This document shows positions 59,744 to 64,000 of a stretch of 64,000 bases of DNA, one piece after another; the first letter of the stretch is position 1; every line of letters begins with the position of its first letter. Below the pieces are notes generated by a model that was not told the DNA's origin, made no database searches, and worked only from the letters and a program-made list of their open reading frames with translations. The stretch covers positions 1-64,000 of the forward strand of contig JASJPB010000019.1 of the NCBI GenBank assembly GCA_031426915.1, written 5' to 3'. This DNA comes from Sulfurimicrobium sp031426915 (lineage in GTDB: Bacteria; Pseudomonadota; Gammaproteobacteria; Burkholderiales; Sulfuricellaceae). A program made the translations under genes and the position numbers.

Positions 59744-60508
59744 ATGAACGGCCGATATTTTCATAAGCTGCTGCTCGGTGTTGCATGGCTGATCGCGCTG
59801 ATATTGCCGCATGCTGCGTTTGCAGCCGATGCGGGTTTCCCGGCCATTACCAGCACACCCTCTGCCGGTGGCGGTCAGACCTACACACTCAGTATTCAGA
59901 CGCTGCTGTTCCTCACTGCGCTGACCTTCCTGCCTGCGATGCTGCTCATGATGACGGCATTTACCCGTATCATCATCGTTCTCTCCTTGTTGCGCCAGGC
60001 GCTTGGCACCATGCAGTCGCCGCCGAATCAGGTAGTGGTGGGGATGTCACTGTTCCTGACTTTTTTCGTCATGTCGCCGGTGTTCGAAAAAATCTACACC
60101 GAAGCCTATCAGCCCTATGTGGAAAAAAGAATGGATCTCACGGCCGCGCTGGAGAAAGGGGTCGGGCCGCTTAAAACATTCATGCTGCGCCAGACTCGGC
60201 AGGAGGATCTGGCGCTGTTCGTCAAGCTTTCCAATAGCCAGCCGCTGGTCGGGCCTGAAGCCGTGCCGTTGAAAATACTGGTTCCCGCCTATGTCACCAG
60301 CGAGCTTAAAACCGCATTCCAGATCGGTTTTCTGGTATTCATACCCTTTCTCATCATCGATATGGTGGTCGCCAGCGTACTGATGTCGATGGGTATGATG
60401 ATGCTCTCGCCGGTGATGATTTCCCTGCCCTTCAAACTGATGTTGTTCGTTCTGGTGGACGGGTGGAATCTGCTGCTCGGTTCTCTGGTTCAGAGTTTCT
60501 ACACATGA
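59744..60508 (+). CDS. fliP: flagellar export gate protein FliP
   Basis: 254 residues. A cleavable signal peptide (LLGVAWLIALILPHAAFAA, cleavage near 28) is followed by four membrane helices: FLTALTFLPAMLLMMTAFTRIIIVLSLLRQALG, SPPNQVVVGMSLFLTFF, then the C-terminal FQIGFLVFIPFLIIDMVVASVLMSMGMMM. It forms the export gate with FliQ and FliR. The stop overlaps fliQ. Confidence 0.96.
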   Translation: MNGRYFHKLLLGVAWLIALILPHAAFAADAGFPAITSTPSAGGGQTYTLSIQTLLFLTALTFLPAMLLMMTAFTRIIIVLSLLRQALGTMQSPPNQVVVGMSLFLTFFVMSPVFEKIYTEAYQPYVEKRMDLTAALEKGVGPLKTFMLRQTRQEDLALFVKLSNSQPLVGPEAVPLKILVPAYVTSELKTAFQIGFLVFIPFLIIDMVVASVLMSMGMMMLSPVMISLPFKLMLFVLVDGWNLLLGSLVQSFYT

Positions 60509-60774
60509 CGCCGGAAACCGTAATGACTGTCGGACGGCAAGCACTGGAGCTGACCATTCTGGTTTCGGCGCCGATGCTGCTGGCGGCGCTGGTGACCGGC
60601 TTGCTGGTCAGTATTTTTCAGGCGGCAACCCAGATCAATGAAATGACTTTGTCTTTCATTCCCAAGCTGCTGGTGATGTTTTTGATGATGATCCTGGCCG
60701 GTCCGTGGATGATTACCATGCTGGTGGATTATATGCGACAGCTCTTTTCCAGCATCCCCGGCCTCATCGGGTAA
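60505..60774 (+). CDS. fliQ: flagellar export gate protein FliQ
   Basis: 89 residues with two hydrophobic helices (LTILVSAPMLLAALVTGLLV and FIPKLLVMFLMMILAGPW), carrying the FQAATQINEMTLSF loop of the family. Four FliQ subunits wrap the FliP-FliR core. ATG at 60505 overlaps the fliP stop; the longer frame is only read-through of fliP. Confidence 0.95.
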   Translation: MTPETVMTVGRQALELTILVSAPMLLAALVTGLLVSIFQAATQINEMTLSFIPKLLVMFLMMILAGPWMITMLVDYMRQLFSSIPGLIG

Positions 60775-60797
60775 TTCGCAGTTTCAGGCATGAGGAC

Positions 60798-61592
60798 ATG
60801 CTAACCTTTACCTCGGCACAACTCACCGCCTGGCTGGTGGCCTTTATCTGGCCGCTGGTTCGCATTGGCGCCCTGATCGCCAGTTCGCCCATATTGGGCA
60901 ACCCCACCTTTCCCCGCCCCGCAAAAATTGGCCTGGCCGTGGCGCTCACCCTGGTGGTGGCGCCGGGGCTGGGCCCCATGCCGCAAGTGGATCCCGGTTC
61001 CGCAGCAGGCTTGCTGGTCCTGGCACAGCAGGTGGTGATCGGAGTGGCAATGGGTCTGACGATGCGCATCGTTTTTGTCGCGGTGGAAATGGCCGGTAAC
61101 CTGATCGGCTTGCAAATGGGCCTGGGCTTTGCCACTTTCTTCGATCCGGTCAATGCGACCCAGGTGCCTGTGGTGGCCCAGTTTCTCGGTTTGCTTTTTA
61201 CACTGGTGTTTTTGTCGCTGAACGGCCATTTGATGATGATTGAAGTACTGGCGGATAGCTTCCAGTTATTTCCCATTTCTGCCCAGCCTGCATCTGCGCA
61301 GGGGTGGAAGATGGTGGCCGAGTGGGGGGCGGAGATTTTTCGCGCCGGTCTGCTGCTGGCGCTGCCCATGATCGCCACGCTCCTGATCGCCAACCTGTCG
61401 ATAGGCATCATGACACGTGCCGCGCCGCAACTGAACATTTTTGCCGTGGGTTTCCCCATCACGCTGGCAGCCGGATTCATGGTGTTATTCGTAACGCTTC
61501 CCTATATGGCGCCCTTGTTTGAACGACTGATGCATGATGGTTTACAGATGATGCTGCAAGTTGCCCGCACAGCCCGGCCCGGCGTTCCTTAA
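60798..61592 (+). CDS. fliR: flagellar export gate protein FliR
   Basis: 264 residues with about six membrane helices. Family marks are FIWPLVRIGALIASSPILGNPTFPRPAKIGLAVALT, VEMAGNLIGLQMGLGFATFFDP and PMIATLLIANLSIGIMTRAAPQLNIFAVGFP. FliR joins FliP in the gate pore. It starts with ATG at 60798 after GAGG and ends the flagellar cluster in this window; flhB and flhA do not follow. Confidence 0.95.
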   Translation: MLTFTSAQLTAWLVAFIWPLVRIGALIASSPILGNPTFPRPAKIGLAVALTLVVAPGLGPMPQVDPGSAAGLLVLAQQVVIGVAMGLTMRIVFVAVEMAGNLIGLQMGLGFATFFDPVNATQVPVVAQFLGLLFTLVFLSLNGHLMMIEVLADSFQLFPISAQPASAQGWKMVAEWGAEIFRAGLLLALPMIATLLIANLSIGIMTRAAPQLNIFAVGFPITLAAGFMVLFVTLPYMAPLFERLMHDGLQMMLQVARTARPGVP

Positions 61593-61649
61593 GCTTTTTG
61601 TGTCAATGCCGTAATAGCTATCAGGGATGAATGAAACAGGAGGTGTGCC

Positions 61650-61880
61650 ATGATCAATATACTGGACCTGTGTTCCGGCAAGTGGGAACGGGAAGAAATG
61701 GGTGGCGACTACGAATGGGAAGTCGTGTGTACGGGTTGGAACCCGAAGTTGCAGCAGAGAAGGGCGGAACAGCATCTTCCGTTGGCACAACAACTGGCCG
61801 GGCAGGCCTCAGCCACGATGCCGGCAGATATTCTGGACCTTGATCTGGACCAATACCTGAGCAGGATGCAGCGCCACTAG
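61650..61880 (+). CDS. hypothetical protein upstream of nrdJ, 76 aa
   Basis: ATG at 61650 follows a near-consensus AGGAGGT, so the gene looks real. The acidic, Trp- and Leu-rich protein (LCSGKWEREEMGGDYEWEVVCTGWNP, PADILDLDLDQYLSRM) has no membrane segment and no known domain to my eye. Its stop TAG shares one base with the GTG start of nrdJ, so the two are coupled. The tight spacing suggests an accessory or regulatory link to the ribonucleotide reductase. Confidence 0.75.
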   Translation: MINILDLCSGKWEREEMGGDYEWEVVCTGWNPKLQQRRAEQHLPLAQQLAGQASATMPADILDLDLDQYLSRMQRH

Positions 61881-63706
61881 TGGCTGAATATTTGGTTCAA
61901 CCCCTTTCGAAGTGGATCTGGGAAGAAAAATACCGTTACCGGATTGGTGCTGTCGCCCAGGACGCCACCATCGAGGATAGCTGGCTGCGCGTGGCAAAGG
62001 CCTTGGCGGGGCAGGAAAGACCTGATAGCGCAGGGTATTGGGCTGAGCAGTTTTATACCCTGCTGCAAGATTTCAAATTTCTCCCCGGGGGGCGCATTCA
62101 GGCGGGGGCTGGCACCTCGCGTCGGGTTACCCTTTTCAACTGTTTCGTGATGGGAGGAGTCGAGGATTCCATCGCCGGTATTTTCGACGCCCTCAAGGAA
62201 AGCGCGCTCACCATGCAGCAAGGCGGCGGCATCGGCCTGGATTTTTCCACCCTGCGACCGCAAGGCATGGCGGCACGGCGCGTGGGTATCGCGGCGAGCG
62301 GGCCACTTTCCTTCATGCACATCTGGGACAGCATGTGCGCCACCCTCTTTTCCACCGGTGCGCGGCGGGGTGCCATGATGGCGACCCTGCGTTGCGACCA
62401 TCCGGATATCGAGGCGTTTATCGAAGCCAAGCGCGACCCCCAATCGCTACGTCACTTCAATCTATCGGTGCTGGTGAGCGATGCATTCATGGAGGCGGTG
62501 AACAAGGGCGCGGAGTGGGCGTTGATTTTCCCCCTTGCCGCCGACCAGACGGCGCAGGCGGAAGATGTCCAACGCAACTGGTCAGGCATGGAAGGGGCGC
62601 AACCCTGTCGTGTCATCAAAACGGTAAATGCGCGCGCTTTGTGGAACAAACTCATGCGTGCCGCCTACGACTGCGCCGAACCCGGTGTGATATTTATTGA
62701 CCGGGTCAATCGCCTTAACAATCTCTGGTACCGTGAACGCATCAGCGCCACCAATCCCTGCGGCGAAATTCCTCTGCCTGCCTATGGCGCCTGTAATCTG
62801 GGTTCGCTCAACCTGGTCCGTTTCGTACGGGCGCCATTTTCAACTGATGCCGCGCTTGATATGGAGGGTATCTCCAGCGCAGCAGCCATTGCCACGCGCA
62901 TGCTGGACAACGTTTACGATGTATCCCATTTCCCGCTGGAAAAGCAAAGCGAGGTTGCTCGCGCCACGCGCCGGATCGGGCTGGGGGTTACCGGCCTGGC
63001 CGATGCCTTGATCATGCTCGGCATACCCTATGGCAGCCCTGCGTCCTTTGTCCTTTCCGGGCAGGTGATGGCACGAATATCCCATGCCGCTTACAGAGCC
63101 TCGATCGAATTGGCGCGCGAGAGAGGCGCTTTCCCTGAATTTGAAGTGGAAAAATACTTGCAGGGCGAATTCGTGAACAGCCTGCCCAGCGATATTCAAC
63201 AAGGCATCCGCCGTTTCGGCATCCGCAACAGCCATCTCACGGCCATTGCCCCTGCCGGGACGATCAGCCTGCTGGCCGGGAATATTTCCAGCGGTCTGGA
63301 GCCGGTATACGCCTGGCATTACCGGCGCACCGTGCGGGCCGCGGATGGAAGCCGCAGCGTTTTCGAAATGGAGGATTATGCTTATTCCCGCTTCCGTGCT
63401 TTGTATGGGGAACATGCTCCGCTACCGCCCGCCTTCGTCAACGCAGCCGATATCCCTCCCGCGAGCCACCTGGGCATGCAGGCGGCGCTGCAGGCCCATG
63501 TGGATAATGCGATTTCAAAGACTATCAATATCCCGGAAAACCTGGCTTTTGAAGCTTTCGGCGAATTGTATCAACTGGCCTACCAGCGTGGCTTGAAGGG
63601 CTGTACCGTATTTCGCCCCAATCCGGTCACGGGGCAGGTGCTTGATGCAGGTGAAAACGAGGTTTTGCAAAGCCGGTGTTGCTCGATTGAGCGCGAGACA
63701 GACTAA
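61880..63706 (+). CDS. nrdJ: adenosylcobalamin-dependent (class II) ribonucleotide reductase
   Basis: 608 residues from GTG 61880. The catalytic barrel has FLPGGRIQAGAG, NCFVMGGVEDSIAGIFDALKESALTMQQGGGIGLDFSTLRP, the radical site NPCGEIPLPAYGACNLGSLNL (NxCxE), RRIGLGVTGLADALIMLGI and NISSGLEPVYAWHYRR. A cysteine pair near the end (SRCCSIE) is the expected shuttle for re-reduction. It reduces ribonucleotides to deoxyribonucleotides with a B12 radical, independent of oxygen. No ATP-cone is visible, so allosteric control is likely limited to the specificity site. Confidence 0.93.
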   Translation: MAEYLVQPLSKWIWEEKYRYRIGAVAQDATIEDSWLRVAKALAGQERPDSAGYWAEQFYTLLQDFKFLPGGRIQAGAGTSRRVTLFNCFVMGGVEDSIAGIFDALKESALTMQQGGGIGLDFSTLRPQGMAARRVGIAASGPLSFMHIWDSMCATLFSTGARRGAMMATLRCDHPDIEAFIEAKRDPQSLRHFNLSVLVSDAFMEAVNKGAEWALIFPLAADQTAQAEDVQRNWSGMEGAQPCRVIKTVNARALWNKLMRAAYDCAEPGVIFIDRVNRLNNLWYRERISATNPCGEIPLPAYGACNLGSLNLVRFVRAPFSTDAALDMEGISSAAAIATRMLDNVYDVSHFPLEKQSEVARATRRIGLGVTGLADALIMLGIPYGSPASFVLSGQVMARISHAAYRASIELARERGAFPEFEVEKYLQGEFVNSLPSDIQQGIRRFGIRNSHLTAIAPAGTISLLAGNISSGLEPVYAWHYRRTVRAADGSRSVFEMEDYAYSRFRALYGEHAPLPPAFVNAADIPPASHLGMQAALQAHVDNAISKTINIPENLAFEAFGELYQLAYQRGLKGCTVFRPNPVTGQVLDAGENEVLQSRCCSIERETD

Positions 63707-63732
63707 TTTGGCGCTGTTTCGTATCCCCTGAT

Positions 63733-63756
63733 AATCGGTTAAACTGATTCTTTTTT
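63733..63756 (+). terminator. candidate weak terminator between nrdJ and dapA
   Basis: AATCGGTT at 63733-63740 pairs with AACTGATT at 63742-63749 around one base (one G-T pair), followed by C and six T. The loop is too tight as drawn and would open to a shorter stem, so strength is doubtful. It lies 16 bp before the dapA start. Confidence 0.35.
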
Positions 63757-63771
63757 GCGGGAATAGGTTTC

Positions 63772-64000
63772 ATGCTTAAAGGCAGTCTGGTTGCGATTGT
63801 GACGCCCATGCACGATGACGGCAGCCTGGATCTGGAGCGGCTGCGGACGCTGGTGGATTTCCATGTGGCGCAGGGAACGGATGGCATCGTGGTCGTCGGT
63901 ACCACTGGCGAATCGCCAACCGTGAATTACGACGAGCACTGCAGTCTGATCCGGACCACCGTGGAACAGGTGGCGGGGCGAATTCCGGTGATTGCCGGAA
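63772..64000 (+). CDS. dapA: 4-hydroxy-tetrahydrodipicolinate synthase, N-terminal part, runs off the right edge
   Basis: From ATG 63772 the first 76 residues read LKGSLVAIVTPMHDDGSLDL, TLVDFHVAQGTDGIVVVGTTGESPTVNYDEH and TVEQVAGRIPVIAG. The TTGESPT segment contains conserved active-site threonines. The enzyme condenses pyruvate with aspartate semialdehyde in lysine and diaminopimelate synthesis. A GAATAGG lies upstream as a weak ribosome site. Confidence 0.92.
   Translation, partial: MLKGSLVAIVTPMHDDGSLDLERLRTLVDFHVAQGTDGIVVVGTTGESPTVNYDEHCSLIRTTVEQVAGRIPVIAG

Noticed and set aside
61593..61649. Cobalamin riboswitch before the B12-dependent reductase
   Set aside because: The gap is only 57 bp, too short, and lacks the B12-box sequence.

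Overview
The window looks like chromosome of a betaproteobacterium, probably in the Nitrosomonadales or a close relative. The indications are high-GC coding sequence, the gene order gntR-malic enzyme-sdhCDAB-sdhE-gltA-sucAB-zapE, a class II (B12) ribonucleotide reductase next to dapA, and a polar-type fleSR-fliEFGHIJK-fliLMNOPQR flagellar cluster with CheV, CheZ, CheA and CheY. The assignment rests on gene order and protein likeness, not on a database search.

Layout. (1) 1-5940: a mobile region on the 3' side of tRNA-Ser(GGA). It holds two tandem tyrosine recombinases, an IS3-type OrfA remnant, a roughly 470-bp non-coding stretch packed with successive inverted repeats, two small unknown genes and the 5' part of a divergent NAD-dependent DNA ligase that leaves the window. 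(2) 6114-8089: a translationally coupled B12/radical-SAM enzyme and a C_GCAxxG_C_C protein. (3) 8339-12790: a FIST sensor, a PAS histidine kinase without a response regulator, a DUF2238 membrane protein and a fused SpmA/SpmB-like membrane protein. (4) 12855-21095, minus strand: a chemoreceptor, a GGDEF-EAL and an HD-GYP protein (c-di-GMP turnover), and a P2-type cation ATPase. (5) 21218-21805: a lone HicA-like protein, a perfect 25-bp inverted repeat and a palindrome in front of gntR. (6) 21805-33640: the TCA-cycle operon, with a malic enzyme as first enzyme gene and no lpd after sucB. (7) 33620-38833: a MITE-like element that forms the end of zapE, then an AcoR/sigma-54 acetaldehyde dehydrogenase unit and a hydrolase. 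(8) 38842-47173: chemotaxis genes on the minus strand. (9) 47434-61592: the flagellar regulators and basal body/export operon. (10) 61650-64000: a small unknown gene, nrdJ and the start of dapA.

How it works together. Regions 4, 8 and 9 form a motility and c-di-GMP block: FleSR probably drives the sigma-54 promoter of fliE, and the export apparatus, MS/C ring and chemotaxis relay follow. Region 6 is one transcription unit for the oxidative TCA branch under a GntR/HutC regulator. Region 7 is a self-contained acetaldehyde-oxidation module with a perfect -24/-12 promoter. The most unusual material is the hairpin-rich non-coding DNA in the tRNA-Ser island. The two repeat elements at 21.5 kb and 33.6 kb, each contributing the 3' end of an open frame, are the next most unusual.
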